DNA of 9,585 bases from CAZDGV01 sp964505195 (GTDB taxonomy: Bacteria; Bacteroidota; Bacteroidia; Chitinophagales; Chitinophagaceae), in assembly GCA_964505195.1 (NCBI GenBank), contig CAZDGV010000048.1, positions 1 to 9,585 of the forward strand. Reading direction: 5' to 3'. The first letter of the stretch is position 1; each line of letters begins with the position of its first letter. The notes under the pieces are model-generated. The model ran no database searches, was not told the origin of the DNA, and saw only the letters and a program-made list of their open reading frames with translations. A program made the position numbers and the translations under genes. Positions 1 through 7,545 of this stretch are shown here, in pieces.

Positions 1-105
1 AGTCATTGTATGCGCATTGCACCTCCGCTCACCATTTCAGAAGAAGAAATCAGACAAGCCTGTAATATAATAATAGACGTATTAGATGAAATTCAGCCGC
101 GATAA
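1..105 (+). CDS. Class-III (PLP) aminotransferase, C-terminal fragment
   Basis: The first 35 codons of the window are open in frame 1 and end at TAA (103-105). The 34 residues contain R-I-A-P-P-L-T-I-S-E-E-E-I followed by a helix. This matches the C-terminal end of class-III pyridoxal-phosphate aminotransferases (acetylornithine/ornithine type), where a conserved R-x-x-P-P-L strand precedes a final helix. The catalytic lysine and cofactor site would lie upstream, outside the window, so the substrate cannot be assigned. The gene converges on the minus-strand barrel gene with only 22 bases between the two stops and no hairpin there. The family call rests on a short tail only. Confidence 0.6.
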   Translation, partial: SHCMRIAPPLTISEEEIRQACNIIIDVLDEIQPR

Positions 106-127
106 GTTGCAATACGAACTCACACTA

Positions 128-3100
128 TTAAAAATCGAAACCCAGCGATACATGCATTTGTGGTTTGTTTTCAAAGAAACCATTCATAGGCCACCCCGCA
201 TCAAAGCGAACGAAATAACCCAGTAAAGTGCTCCTTGCTCCAAAACCATAACTTCCGATAAACGGTCCGATGCCCGGCGCTTTGATTTCAATGCTCAGCG
301 GATTGCCCGGCTCTGAGTAGGAAATGGTAGGCCGGCCGATTGCATTATATTTTCCATTCCATGCACTTCCCAGATCTACAAACTGCACCAACTGAAAATT
401 GCGAAGAAATGCATTATTGATAGGTTTATTGAATAAGGTGGAAAAAACAGGAAGCCTGAGTTCACTGTTGAAGACAACGGCATTATTTCCATTCGCTGTA
501 TTTTGTGTGAAGCCACGCAGGTTTACTGCGAGGGATTCATATACATACGACTGATCGGGTGCGGGGCGATTGGAAGTATTGAAATACCTTTCTTTCAGTA
601 CGCCATTGCGAAATACTTGATTGCTACCCAGCATCAACCATCCGTCGGTGCCGCCTAAGTAGTAAATGAATTTATTATCGCCCCATGAAAAATCTCCGGC
701 GGCTCTTACTGCCCAGGTGAAATTGCGATAAATGCGCAGGTAATGCCTTGCATCAAAGCCAACATTAAATGTCAGATCTCCGGGATTGCGCTGAATGAAT
801 TCTGATTTAAGACGACTAAACATCTCTATCCACGCTTTGTAGCGCAGTCCGCGCCAAATATTATTTGCCGGATTGATGGTATTGTCGTGCACATACTCCA
901 TGCGTGCATTCAGGTAATTTTCAAAGGGTGTGCGTGCCTGCAAGCTTCCGTTGTAACGAGGATCAGCTTTGATATGATAGATATCGCGACGAAATGCACC
1001 AATCAAACGAATGCTTTGTACTTCGTTGAATGGGAAAGTGATGTTTCCCTGATAAATATTGGTGATTTGCTGATAGGGTGGAAAGTTATTGCTTCCGCCA
1101 AAACCCACATTGGAACGATAGTAAGTCAACCCCCAGTCTAGTTGCTTGCGATAGTTATTAAATGCGAAGAAAAAGTCTTTATCGCTCAGGTTGTTTCCGA
1201 GGCGGAAAGCGCCGGTGAATTTGATATCTTCCATCAAATCCAGTACGCTTACCCGCACCATACCGTTCAGCGGATTGAAGTTGCCCAGGTTTACCGGACC
1301 ATTTGCTCCCGAGTAGGGCTGAAAGCGGTTGATAAGAATGGCGTTGTTTAAATTGGTAACTACATTATCAACATAAAACTTTTTGAAATAAGGAAACAGC
1401 TTCATTTTGTCGAGCTGTTTGGGCGCAACCGCTTCTTTCAGCGCAAAGGGTTTTCCCATATCTGCGCTGTCGGGTGCAAACTCACTCACAAAAAAATCAT
1501 TGTTCTTCGGAATAGAATCAGTGGTTACGAATCGCTGCTGAATAACATCCGAGGTTTTGAGTTTGTCTTCTCTCGTTAATTTTTTAATGTACTCTGTTGG
1601 CCTTGCATTGACATTACGCTTGCGGAGTGTGTTTTCATCTACGCGGAGCTTATAAAGGAATTTAAACGCACCTTGCTTGTTTACTTCTGTTACCTGACCA
1701 TTTTCTCCAGCAATGCGACTTTCAAGCACACTGCTCTGATAGTTGGTCATGGGGAAAGTATACGAGCTATCGTCGGTAATACGGAAGTAGCCAACCGAAT
1801 CGGGCTCTATTTTATTCCATGCCTGCAGGGTAGAATCAAGCTCTTTGCGTTCAGGATTGCGCAAAATTTCTTCTCCCACCACATAAAATGTATCGATGCC
1901 CGCGGCCTTGGTGCTAAAAAATCCTGCCCAACGGTTGCCAATACCATTTTCATCGTTGATGAATGTAAAATGTGAACTGTTGTACTGCGCCGGATAGCGT
2001 GCGTTGCCAAACTTTACTTGGGTAAGCTGTGAAATTTGCTTGAATTCGGATTTGTTCCAATTATCGACCAGAAAAATATTGTACTGATTTTTTGGAAGAA
2101 TGGTATCGCCGGTGGGCGCATCGGCTGCAGGACGGTTTGAAGCAAACAGAATGCCTGTTTTTCCGGGAAAGGAAACATAGGAAGCGTCGAGATCATCGTA
2201 CACATCGTTGGTGATTTGTTCGAGCTTCATCTCTTTGATCTTGTACACATAAATATCACTTTGTCCTCCCTTTACAGCACTCAATACAAGTGTGTTGGCA
2301 TCGAGCATGTACTGCATATCGTTTACCTGCTCAAACGGCAAACCCTGACTGGTACTTTTTCTGCGGGCAAAGGCATCATACACCTGCAGTTGCAGTTTTC
2401 CTTTTTCTGATACCACCATTGCAATCCTCGTGCCTTTGGGGTCCCAAGCCATCAGCGGATAGTTGGGGTTGGGAGTTTCTGCATAATTGCGCACCCCACT
2501 TTTCCAAAGTGTTTTTTCCTGTACAAAATTTTCATTTAGTACCACGCGGGTGCGTCCTTTTTTATATTCTACTACTCCGTAGGTGAAGCTTTTTGGATTG
2601 GGGTTGGCCTGAAAGCGGAAATAGTCGGCTTTGTCAATTTCTTTAGGGAGCGTTAGTCGGCCTGCAGGTACATTTCTGCGTGCGCGGATATCTTTAAAAT
2701 AACGATCGCGGTAATACTCCATAAAATCTTTCAGCACATCGCGGAATTTCTTTTTACATACGGTTTGGGTAGCGCGATTAAGATTCTTGTAAATTCTTGC
2801 GAGGTATAACAAGTAAGTTACATTTTCCCGCTTGTAACGTTCTTCTATGTAATACCAGAATGCATGTCCGGCCAACATCGGCTTCTCAAATGCAAACTGG
2901 TAAAAGTTTTTGTATTCGAAGCCAATCATGGCACTTTTAAGATCGTTGTCGAGTTGTGTATTCCAGTTAACGCCTGCATAGGAAATATATCCGTCGATCA
3001 GCCATTGCGGCAAATCGAGCAAAGCCTGGTTTTGTGCAAACTCACCCAGATCATCGCCAAAGAGCATGGTTTGCAGCAGCACTTTTGCAATGCCCTCCCG

Positions 3101-3529
3101 AATCTGACGGCGCAGGTCGTTGTGATCGCCATTGTAGTAGAGCAGCATCTTATTGTTTACCAACTTGGTAACACCACCCGCATTGGGCCAATCGTTGCTC
3201 AGCCCGATATTGCTTTGCTTATAATCGTTGAAATGATTGTATAAAACGATGTTGATTCGGCGCTGTACGGCAAATTCTACAAAGTCTTCCATGCCTGTAA
3301 GCTCTTCCTCTGCCACCTGCCCCACAAACTTGGCAAGCTCCAGTCCGTTTTGGGTGAAATAGATGTTGAAATTCGGACTCTGATAAAATCGCCAGTTGAA
3401 CTTCCCGTGCTGTACACGGTTTTTTCCAAACTCTACCATATTCACCTGCGCAGTTGCCGTTATGCAAAGCACAGAAACGATCAGGAATATACCGACGCCA
3501 CGGAAAAACTTCATGCGGTTGAATAGCAT
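128..3529 (-). CDS. Exported propeller/Omp85-like barrel protein with degenerate peptidase-MA-like N-domain
   Basis: 1133 residues. A signal peptide ends near A27|Q28 (T-A-T-A then Q). Residues about 45-280 resemble the peptidase-MA (gluzincin) fold: an L-P-x-W-(L/I)-x-(D/E)-G-x-x-x-Y strand/helix element is present at 173-184. The upstream helix that normally carries HExxH instead reads R-E-G-I-A (144-148), so zinc catalysis is unlikely. Residues about 355-535 hold several TolB/PD40-type blades (W-D-P-K-G-T-R-I-A near 362-370; S-N-R-P near 464). Residues about 710-1133 look like an outer-membrane beta-barrel with an Omp85-like L-R-G-F motif (1004-1007), N-S-E-L-R-L-P (1021-1027), G-x-G-A-R (1096-1099) and a terminal phenylalanine. 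I infer an outer-membrane protein with periplasmic or surface domains; its substrate is unknown. The first ATG (3529) is used; M6 (3514) is an equally possible start that would still keep the signal peptide. No clear ribosome-binding site is seen. Confidence 0.8.
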   Translation of the reverse strand: MLFNRMKFFRGVGIFLIVSVLCITATAQVNMVEFGKNRVQHGKFNWRFYQSPNFNIYFTQNGLELAKFVGQVAEEELTGMEDFVEFAVQRRINIVLYNHFNDYKQSNIGLSNDWPNAGGVTKLVNNKMLLYYNGDHNDLRRQIREGIAKVLLQTMLFGDDLGEFAQNQALLDLPQWLIDGYISYAGVNWNTQLDNDLKSAMIGFEYKNFYQFAFEKPMLAGHAFWYYIEERYKRENVTYLLYLARIYKNLNRATQTVCKKKFRDVLKDFMEYYRDRYFKDIRARRNVPAGRLTLPKEIDKADYFRFQANPNPKSFTYGVVEYKKGRTRVVLNENFVQEKTLWKSGVRNYAETPNPNYPLMAWDPKGTRIAMVVSEKGKLQLQVYDAFARRKSTSQGLPFEQVNDMQYMLDANTLVLSAVKGGQSDIYVYKIKEMKLEQITNDVYDDLDASYVSFPGKTGILFASNRPAADAPTGDTILPKNQYNIFLVDNWNKSEFKQISQLTQVKFGNARYPAQYNSSHFTFINDENGIGNRWAGFFSTKAAGIDTFYVVGEEILRNPERKELDSTLQAWNKIEPDSVGYFRITDDSSYTFPMTNYQSSVLESRIAGENGQVTEVNKQGAFKFLYKLRVDENTLRKRNVNARPTEYIKKLTREDKLKTSDVIQQRFVTTDSIPKNNDFFVSEFAPDSADMGKPFALKEAVAPKQLDKMKLFPYFKKFYVDNVVTNLNNAILINRFQPYSGANGPVNLGNFNPLNGMVRVSVLDLMEDIKFTGAFRLGNNLSDKDFFFAFNNYRKQLDWGLTYYRSNVGFGGSNNFPPYQQITNIYQGNITFPFNEVQSIRLIGAFRRDIYHIKADPRYNGSLQARTPFENYLNARMEYVHDNTINPANNIWRGLRYKAWIEMFSRLKSEFIQRNPGDLTFNVGFDARHYLRIYRNFTWAVRAAGDFSWGDNKFIYYLGGTDGWLMLGSNQVFRNGVLKERYFNTSNRPAPDQSYVYESLAVNLRGFTQNTANGNNAVVFNSELRLPVFSTLFNKPINNAFLRNFQLVQFVDLGSAWNGKYNAIGRPTISYSEPGNPLSIEIKAPGIGPFIGSYGFGARSTLLGYFVRFDAGWPMNGFFENKPQMHVSLGFDF

Positions 3530-3596
3530 AATTTCGTGTTATAGAAAGTCGTTAAAGACGATGTTTCAAACAGGTTAAAAGTACTAAAATCAATCC
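3530..3596. promoter_or_regulatory. Divergent intergenic region, barrel gene / MBL hydrolase
   Basis: The 67 A/T-rich bases between two divergent starts must hold both promoters unless one lies inside a gene. On the minus strand, TACTTTTA (3583 to 3576) differs by one base from the Bacteroidota -7 box TAnnTTTG and would give a leader of roughly 40 bases for the barrel gene. An imperfect 12-base palindrome lies at 3548-3559 (GTC/GAC arms around TTAA). No convincing plus-strand box is visible for the hydrolase. The assignment is weak. Confidence 0.3.
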
Positions 3597-4235
3597 ATGT
3601 TATCTGTTAAAGAATTCACTTTCAGTCCGCTTCAGGAAAACACCTATTTGCTCTACAATACACAGCGGGATTGCTGGATTATTGACCCGGGATGCTATAC
3701 CGATGAAGAGAAACGAGTGCTGGGCGATTTTATTGTAGCGCAAGGGTTGAAGCCGTTAGCACTGTTGAATACCCACTGTCATCTTGATCATGTGTTTGGC
3801 AATCAATGGGTGCACACGCAATATGGGCTATCGCTTCAACTGCATGCACAGGAAAAGCGCGTGCTCGAATATGCTCCGGCTGCCGGATTGATGTGGAATA
3901 TGCCTTTTGAAACCTATCAGGGTCCATTACAAATGGTGGAAGCTGGTCAGATGCTTCAGCTGGGCGAAGATGTGTTGGAAGTGCTTTTTGTGCCCGGTCA
4001 TTCGCCCGGTCATATTGCTTTTTATTCTTCAAAGCAGGGCTTTGTAATAAGTGGCGATGTGCTTTTTCGTGAAAGCATTGGCCGCACCGATTTGCCCGGT
4101 GGAAACCATGCCCAGCTCATCAGCAGTATCCGCAATGTGCTTTTTGCATTACCTGATGAAACGGTTGTGTACAGCGGCCATGGCATGGCAACTACCATTG
4201 GTTATGAAAAAAAGCATAACCCCTTTCTGCGTTAG
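3597..4235 (+). CDS. MBL-fold metallo-hydrolase, glyoxalase II / YcbL-like
   Basis: 212 residues with a complete binuclear metal set: T-H-C-H-L-D-H (H60, H62, D64, H65), G-H-S-P-G-H (H135), G-D (D154) and S-G-H-G (H195). The G-R-T-D-L-P-G-G block (162-169) is typical of the short glyoxalase-II-like (YcbL type) subgroup, and the length fits that subgroup rather than the about 250-residue GloB enzymes with a C-terminal glutathione-binding domain. Likely a cytoplasmic thioester or related hydrolase; no signal peptide is seen. Many Bacteroidota do not rely on glutathione, so S-lactoylglutathione should not be assumed as substrate. The start is the ATG at 3597, with no strong ribosome-binding site. 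The stop TAG overlaps the stop of the convergent flippase gene by four bases. Confidence 0.9.
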   Translation: MLSVKEFTFSPLQENTYLLYNTQRDCWIIDPGCYTDEEKRVLGDFIVAQGLKPLALLNTHCHLDHVFGNQWVHTQYGLSLQLHAQEKRVLEYAPAAGLMWNMPFETYQGPLQMVEAGQMLQLGEDVLEVLFVPGHSPGHIAFYSSKQGFVISGDVLFRESIGRTDLPGGNHAQLISSIRNVLFALPDETVVYSGHGMATTIGYEKKHNPFLR

Positions 4236-5725
4236 CGCAGGAAATTGCCTAGTACGGGTATTTGACGAAGCGTTTCTTTTTCTCTTTGAATAATCAATCC
4301 TGCAAATGCACTAAAGAGGATGAGTCCTGCAAGATGGCGATGCCAAATGGTTGACAGATATGGAATCATCAGTCGGTGCATTGCATACAGTATTAGCACT
4401 GTGAAGATGTATGCAGCAATCGTTTTCCATGGATAGGGAACGGGATAGTGTTTTTGCCCAAGCCATGCCGATGCAAGCATCATGCTGCCATAACAAAAAA
4501 GCGTGGCGATGGCGCAGGCCATATAGCCCATTTCGGGAATAAGCAGGTAGTTGATCAAAATGGTAACGACTGCACCTGCCAGTGTAATCCATGCGCCTGT
4601 AAGGTTTCGATTGGTGAGCTTATACCAGATGGAGAGATTGTAGTAGATGCCCAGAAAAATTTTCGCCAGCATCAGTATGGGAACCACTTTTAGTCCCGTC
4701 CAGTATTCGGTATGTGTGCTTCCCATGAAATATTTCCATAAATCGAGAAACAATACTACTCCTAAAAAGCAAGCACAGCAGGTGATGACAAAAAACTTCA
4801 TCACCCGCGCGTAGGTAACGGCTGCATTTTGTTCGGTAGATTGCCGAAAGAAAAATGGTTCAGCGCCTAAGCGGAATGCCTGAATGAAAAGCACAATCAA
4901 TACTGCCAGTTTATAGTTGGCGCTATAAATACCGGTTTGCGCATAGGCCTCCTCCGTTGTACCGGGAAAAAACTTGAGTAGCATGAAGCGATCAATCATT
5001 TCATTTACCATGCCGCCAAATCCCACAATTACCAGTGGCCAGCTGTAGGAAAGCATTTCTTTCATGAAGCTGCCATTGAAGACAAAACGAAACTGTAGCA
5101 GCTCTTTCATCAGCAACAAAACAGTGATGGCACTTGCGGTCAGGTTGGCAAGCATCACATAGCCCAGTCCGATTTCCGGTTGATAAATAGCGTGTAGCCA
5201 GCTTCCTGGATTTGCTTGCTTACAAAGCACTAAAAAGAAAAGTACCAGTGCGATATTGGTAAGAATATTCAGCACTTTTATGAAAGCAAATTTTCTGGGT
5301 CTTCCTTCATGGCGCAATTTTGAAAATGGAAGTACGACAAGGGTGTCGAGCGCAACAATCCAGATCATCCATCCGATGTATTCCGGATGTTCTTGCATTT
5401 CAAGAAAAGCTGCTATATCAAAACGAAAAAAGTACAGCACTGCCGTAAAGAAAACGGTGCTGCTAATCAATGCCGTTAGTGCTGTGTGATAAACTTTCGT
5501 TTCCTGTTCTTTTGCAGCAAAGCGGAAATAGGCTGTTTCTAGTCCGTAGGTATATATGATATTCAAAAAAGCAGCTGTAGCAAAGAGCGTGCTGATTTTT
5601 CCGTAGGAAGCAGAAGCGAAAATGCTCGCCAGCAGTGGCGTAAGCAAATAGTTGAGAAAACGACCGAAGATGCTACTGGCGCCGTACCAGAGGGTTTGTC
5701 CGGCCAGTTTTTTTACACTGCTCAA
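4232..5725 (-). CDS. Wzx-like polysaccharide/lipid flippase (MOP superfamily)
   Basis: 497 residues, very hydrophobic, with about 12-14 predicted membrane helices spread over the whole length, as expected of oligosaccharide flippases of the MOP superfamily. The N-terminus (K-K-L-A-G-Q-T-L-W-Y-G, 5-15) is the usual amphipathic lead-in to helix 1, and the late block L-L-I-P-E-M-G-Y (394-401) is typical of Wzx-like proteins. Role: moving a lipid-linked glycan across the inner membrane; substrate not predictable. The start is a TTG (5725-5723). An in-frame TGA lies six codons upstream and the first internal methionine is M110, so no ATG start would retain the first helices. It follows the di-heme peroxidase gene after 36 bases on the same strand and may be co-transcribed with it, though it also has its own candidate -7 box. 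No glycosyltransferases are visible nearby. Confidence 0.85.
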   Translation of the reverse strand: MSSVKKLAGQTLWYGASSIFGRFLNYLLTPLLASIFASASYGKISTLFATAAFLNIIYTYGLETAYFRFAAKEQETKVYHTALTALISSTVFFTAVLYFFRFDIAAFLEMQEHPEYIGWMIWIVALDTLVVLPFSKLRHEGRPRKFAFIKVLNILTNIALVLFFLVLCKQANPGSWLHAIYQPEIGLGYVMLANLTASAITVLLLMKELLQFRFVFNGSFMKEMLSYSWPLVIVGFGGMVNEMIDRFMLLKFFPGTTEEAYAQTGIYSANYKLAVLIVLFIQAFRLGAEPFFFRQSTEQNAAVTYARVMKFFVITCCACFLGVVLFLDLWKYFMGSTHTEYWTGLKVVPILMLAKIFLGIYYNLSIWYKLTNRNLTGAWITLAGAVVTILINYLLIPEMGYMACAIATLFCYGSMMLASAWLGQKHYPVPYPWKTIAAYIFTVLILYAMHRLMIPYLSTIWHRHLAGLILFSAFAGLIIQREKETLRQIPVLGNFLR

Positions 5726-5741
5726 TGGGTTTGGGTTTTGT

Positions 5742-5749
5742 CAAAAATA
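5742..5749 (-). promoter_or_regulatory. Candidate -7 promoter box for the flippase gene
   Basis: Read on the minus strand this is TATTTTTG, an exact match to the Bacteroidota -7 consensus TAnnTTTG, in the 36-base gap between the peroxidase stop and the flippase TTG. Transcription would begin about 10 bases before the start codon. No good TTG-type -33 box is seen at the expected 17-23 base spacing, so this may be chance in an A/T-rich gap. Confidence 0.3.
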
Positions 5750-5761
5750 TTCAACTTATGC

Positions 5762-6796
5762 TCACCTTGGTGCAGAAAAAAGCGGATTCTGAATGAACTC
5801 CTGATCGGTAAGTGTTTGAAAGAATGCCAGCAATGCATTTCTTTCATTATTGTTCAGTGGAATTCCGTTGCGCAGGAGCGGGTCCAGGGTGGCGCTTGGC
5901 ACAGCACCCCTGCTGTAATGGTTAAACACCTGATCGAATCCTACAAAGCGACCATCGTGCATGAAAGGGAAGCTGAGCATAATGTTGCGTAATGTAGGCA
6001 CTTTGAACTTCAATGAATCTTCTCTTCTACCCGTAATAGCCATGCGGCCCCGATCGTTGAGTCCGTTCATTGGCAGACCAATATTGCGAAAGCTGTTATC
6101 GGTAAACAGTGGTTCTCTGTGGCAGCTATTGCATTTTGTCAGAAACACCTGATAGCCGTTCTGTTCTATCGGGGTAAAAACAGCAGCGCCTCTTTTCATC
6201 TGATCATATTTGCTGTTAGCAGAAACCATCGATCCTACAAATTGCGCAATGGCTTTCAGCATGCGCTGCGAGTTGATTTCCTCTGTTCCAAAAGCAGCTT
6301 TAAACATGGTGCGGTAACGGGCATCGAGTTGTAGTTTTTTAATTACATTTTCAACCGTTTCTCCCATTTCATTGGGTGCGGTGATGGGCGCCAGCGGCTG
6401 CACTTCTAAATGGTTGATGCCACCATCCCAGTGAAAACTGGTATACCATGCCATATTAAAAAGTGCGGGGGAATTGCGTGTGGTAAGCTGGTTGTCTACA
6501 CCATGACTCAAATCATGATCAAAAGTGGCAAAAGCGGCAAATTGCTGGTGACAAGAAGCACAGGATACCTGTCCGTCTTTCGCCAATCTGCCGTCGTAAA
6601 ACAATCTCCTTCCCAATTCAAAACCTTCTTTGGTAGGTGGATTTTCTGCAAACACCTGTGTGGGTGGCGGAAATCCTTGCGGTACTACCAGCGGCATGGG
6701 TGTTGGCTTAAAATCGTTGCTTTTTTTGCAGCCATCTATTGCGAGGGCTGTTAATATTACAGCAACTACTATCCCTATCGTGGTGGTCCATTTCAC
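5762..6796 (-). CDS. Di-heme c-type peroxidase, MauG/MbnH-like lipoprotein
   Basis: 344 residues from the GTG at 6796. Two heme c sites are seen: C-A-S-C-H (79-83) and C-N-S-C-H (222-226), the two-domain layout of bacterial cytochrome c peroxidase/MauG proteins. W-D-G (123-125) falls where this family keeps an inter-heme tryptophan region, and K-V-P-T-L-R-N (265-271) with F-M-H-D-G-R-F (278-284) is the family's C-domain signature. A hydrophobic N-terminus ends in D-G-C-K-K with C23 as probable lipidation site; the lipobox is imperfect (I-D-G-C). Likely periplasm-facing and membrane anchored. The upstream gene is an MbnP-family protein whose stop overlaps this start (GTGA), so the pair probably works like MbnP/MbnH, with the di-heme enzyme oxidising a tryptophan of its partner. 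A classical H2O2-detoxifying peroxidase is the alternative. An in-frame ATG at 6874 exists but would place 26 charged, cysteine-containing residues ahead of the signal sequence, so I reject it. Confidence 0.88.
   Translation of the reverse strand: MKWTTTIGIVVAVILTALAIDGCKKSNDFKPTPMPLVVPQGFPPPTQVFAENPPTKEGFELGRRLFYDGRLAKDGQVSCASCHQQFAAFATFDHDLSHGVDNQLTTRNSPALFNMAWYTSFHWDGGINHLEVQPLAPITAPNEMGETVENVIKKLQLDARYRTMFKAAFGTEEINSQRMLKAIAQFVGSMVSANSKYDQMKRGAAVFTPIEQNGYQVFLTKCNSCHREPLFTDNSFRNIGLPMNGLNDRGRMAITGRREDSLKFKVPTLRNIMLSFPFMHDGRFVGFDQVFNHYSRGAVPSATLDPLLRNGIPLNNNERNALLAFFQTLTDQEFIQNPLFSAPR
6793..6796 (-). other. GTGA stop/start overlap, MbnP-family to di-heme peroxidase
   Basis: On the minus strand GTG (6796-6794) starts the peroxidase and TGA (6795-6793) ends the MbnP-family gene. 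Four-base overlaps of this kind usually mean translational re-initiation and similar output of both proteins, which fits an enzyme and its protein substrate. Confidence 0.75.
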
Positions 6797-7545
6797 TGTC
6801 GTACAGAAGTTACTTGAAATATATTTTGATAGTTGTCGGCATATTGTGCAGCCAGCTGTCCGGGAGCAGTGCACACAGCGTTTGCTGCAATCGGCAGCTG
6901 GTGGCGTTTTTGAAAGAAACCATTTACATCACAGCGGATACGAATTTCGACGGTATTGTTGGTTTCGAGGCGAATATTTTCAGGAAGTGGTAGCACACAT
7001 TCTTTTTGTGTTGCATAGGGTGATGCAAAACCTCCGATATGGTAGGTGATGCGTTGGTTAGGCTCGTTGGATTGCGGAGAGCTTCCTTCTAATTTCCACA
7101 TGATATAACCGGTATTCCATGTCCAGAACATACCATTGGCAGGATCCAGTGCGCCGGTTTGCGCGCCACTAACATTGCGAATGCTATCTACTCCCAACAA
7201 AAAACGGATGCTTCGGTAATTTCCTTTTGCGGCTTTGGATAGGATGGTTCCAGTTGCAGGCGTTGAAAGATCGATCAAATGATATTGCTTGTCGCCCGAT
7301 GCCTGATCACCTCGCAGCTCAATGCCTGATATATAATAGCGGAGGGCAGAAACGGTATAGGTTTCATTGAGTGTGTTCGTATTGGCAACATTGAGTTGCA
7401 GCGGTTGTGCCCCAGCGGTATGTTCAAGTAACAAACGGTATGTAATGGCATCGGTCAATCCATTGTCTGCAAAGTTGAGTTCACGCTGACAGCCAGAAAG
7501 TATCATTGTAAATGCGATGCATATATAAGTAGGCCTCCATTTCAT
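6793..7545 (-). CDS. MbnP-family copper-binding-type lipoprotein
   Basis: 250 residues. The signal peptide ends in a good lipobox L-S-G-C (16-19), so it is probably lipidated at C19 and faces the periplasm or the cell surface. The body carries the MbnP-family pattern: an S-A-L-R-Y-Y-I-S-G-I-E-L strand (66-77), H-L-I-D (89-92), F-L-L-G-V-D-S (115-121), the signature G-M-F-W-T-W-N-T-G-Y (138-147) and Y-H-I-G-G (168-172). Cysteines C182, C205 and C225 remain in the mature chain. In methanotroph MbnP a tryptophan is converted to kynurenine by the di-heme partner MbnH and a copper site forms; W141 and W143 of the signature block are the natural candidates here, by inference. The gene starts inside the stop of arfB (ATGA) and ends inside the start of the di-heme peroxidase (GTGA). 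No methanobactin precursor, transporter or TonB receptor is visible in the window. Confidence 0.8.
   Translation of the reverse strand: MKWRPTYICIAFTMILSGCQRELNFADNGLTDAITYRLLLEHTAGAQPLQLNVANTNTLNETYTVSALRYYISGIELRGDQASGDKQYHLIDLSTPATGTILSKAAKGNYRSIRFLLGVDSIRNVSGAQTGALDPANGMFWTWNTGYIMWKLEGSSPQSNEPNQRITYHIGGFASPYATQKECVLPLPENIRLETNNTVEIRIRCDVNGFFQKRHQLPIAANAVCTAPGQLAAQYADNYQNIFQVTSVRQ
7542..7545 (-). other. ATGA stop/start overlap, arfB to MbnP-family gene
   Basis: On the minus strand ATG (7545-7543) starts the MbnP-family gene and TGA (7544-7542) ends arfB. This puts the lipoprotein gene under probable translational coupling to the ribosome-rescue gene, and it leaves no room for a separate promoter except inside arfB. 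Confidence 0.75.

Noticed and set aside
2864..3244. Plus-strand open frame of 126 codons
   Set aside because: It is antisense to the N-domain of the barrel protein; the product shows no recognisable domain or start context.
3597..4235. Reading the MBL protein as an antibiotic beta-lactamase or as canonical GloB
   Set aside because: There is no signal peptide. The short length and the G-R-T-D-L-P-G-G block point to the YcbL-like glyoxalase-II subgroup without the glutathione-binding C-domain.
6797..6874. Upstream in-frame ATG that would lengthen the di-heme peroxidase by 26 residues
   Set aside because: It lies deep in the MbnP-family gene and would bury the signal/lipobox N-terminus. The GTG at 6796 gives a proper export signal and a classic GTGA overlap.
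6630..7049. Plus-strand open frame of 139 codons
   Set aside because: It is antisense to the MbnP-family and di-heme genes, has a cysteine-rich, low-plausibility product and no family resemblance. The opposite strand carries clear motifs.
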